DNA from: a virus
Reading direction: 5' to 3' (one strand)
IMG/VR virus record: IMGVR_UViG_3300035180_000355
Span: 1 to 20,694 of that record
DNA length: 20,694 nucleotides
Shown: one piece after another, positions 20,467-20,694 of the stretch
Numbering within the stretch: the stretch's first letter is position 1
Layout: each line of letters opens with the position of its first letter
Made by a program: the position numbers and the translations under genes
Notes under the pieces: model-generated
The model's database searches: none
What the model was told of the DNA's origin: nothing
The model's input: only the letters and a program-made list of their open reading frames with translations

Positions 20467-20694
20467 TGGACCCGTCGCAACTGATGTCGCTGGTGCATGC
20501 TCTCGGGCTTGACGCCTACGGCAACTACCTGCTGGCGGCAATTGGCATTGCTGCCATTCTCGCCGCTGTGCTGCCTCCCGCCACGGCTACGTCGCCACGC
20601 TGGTGGCGCATCGCGCGGGAAGTGCTGGACTGGTGCGCTGCCAACAGGGGCAACGCCAAGAACGCTCAGTCGGTAACTCAGGAGACCAAACCAT
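20466..20694 (+). CDS. Holin-like small membrane protein, 3' end outside window
   Basis: From ATG 20466 (TAATG overlap with the endolysin) the frame stays open to the window edge: 76 codons, MDPSQLMSLVHALGLDAYGN onwards. Residues about 20-38 are one hydrophobic segment (YLLAAIGIAAILAAVLPP), followed by TSPRWWRIAREVLDWCAANR and a polar Asn/Gln/Lys-rich tail. The layout 'one membrane helix - LPPP - short amphipathic helix with W/Y and (L/V)..(C/A)ANxGNAKNA - polar end' is a small family seen after endolysins in Gram-negative phages. Holin or accessory lysis protein is the most likely role; spanin-like character is not visible in the part available. Confidence 0.66.
   Translation, partial: MDPSQLMSLVHALGLDAYGNYLLAAIGIAAILAAVLPPATATSPRWWRIAREVLDWCAANRGNAKNAQSVTQETKP

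Overview
This window is the tail, baseplate, fibre and lysis half of a contractile-tailed bacteriophage (myovirus) or a prophage of that type. Every supported gene is on the + strand and the genes are packed almost end to end, many with 1-4 base stop/start overlaps (TAATG, TGATG, ATGA, GTGA) typical of translationally coupled phage late operons. No integrase, repressor, terminase, portal, capsid, tRNA, rRNA or CRISPR array is visible, so whether this is an integrated prophage or a free phage cannot be decided. GC-rich sequence and the style of the fibre, metallophosphoesterase and GH108 endolysin genes suggest a Gram-negative, probably alphaproteobacterial host (acetic acid bacteria would fit), but that is an impression, not a demonstrated assignment.

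Layout. 1-1827: head-tail connector region: the end of a DUF4054-like adaptor, an HK97-gp10-like tail-completion protein, a small neck protein and an LIC_12616-like neck/terminator protein. 1870-4259: tail sheath (DUF3383-like) and tail tube (DUF3277-like). 4259-4860: tail assembly chaperone with a convincing programmed -1 frameshift site (TTTTTTG) giving a longer second product. 4864-6603: tape measure protein with a C-terminal GH24 lysozyme domain. 6603-9231: tail-tube/baseplate adaptor candidate, baseplate plug, hub and a Gp138-type membrane-puncturing spike. 9232-9564: the only long gene-free stretch, holding a G-rich imperfect repeat array and a strong UUCG hairpin. 9565-11773: Gp25-like wedge protein and baseplate J protein. 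11770-14246: a pectate-lyase-fold tail spike and a small protein, both starting with Sec-type signal peptides, wedged inside the baseplate operon. 14243-16627: DUF2612 baseplate protein, a glycine-rich tail fibre and its probable assembly protein. 16635-18413: a small membrane protein and two more signal-peptide proteins, one of them a second glycine-rich adhesin-like protein. 18461-20694: lysis module: coiled-coil/transmembrane holin-like protein, an HTH-metallophosphoesterase, a GH108 endolysin and a second holin-like membrane protein cut off by the window end.

How it works together. The neck, sheath, tube, chaperone, tape measure and baseplate genes supply a complete contractile injection machine; the spike and the tape-measure lysozyme would breach the outer membrane and peptidoglycan at entry; the fibre/spike genes give host recognition; the last module releases progeny.

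The two most interesting points are (1) a beta-rich module marked by a G-T-G-x-G-G-x-G-T-Y motif that recurs inside three unrelated structural proteins (neck, sheath, baseplate J; about six copies), as if one decoration domain had been spread through the virion, and (2) four proteins with classical A-x-A-Q signal peptides, three with paired cysteines, interleaved with baseplate and fibre genes, which is hard to reconcile with cytoplasmic virion assembly.
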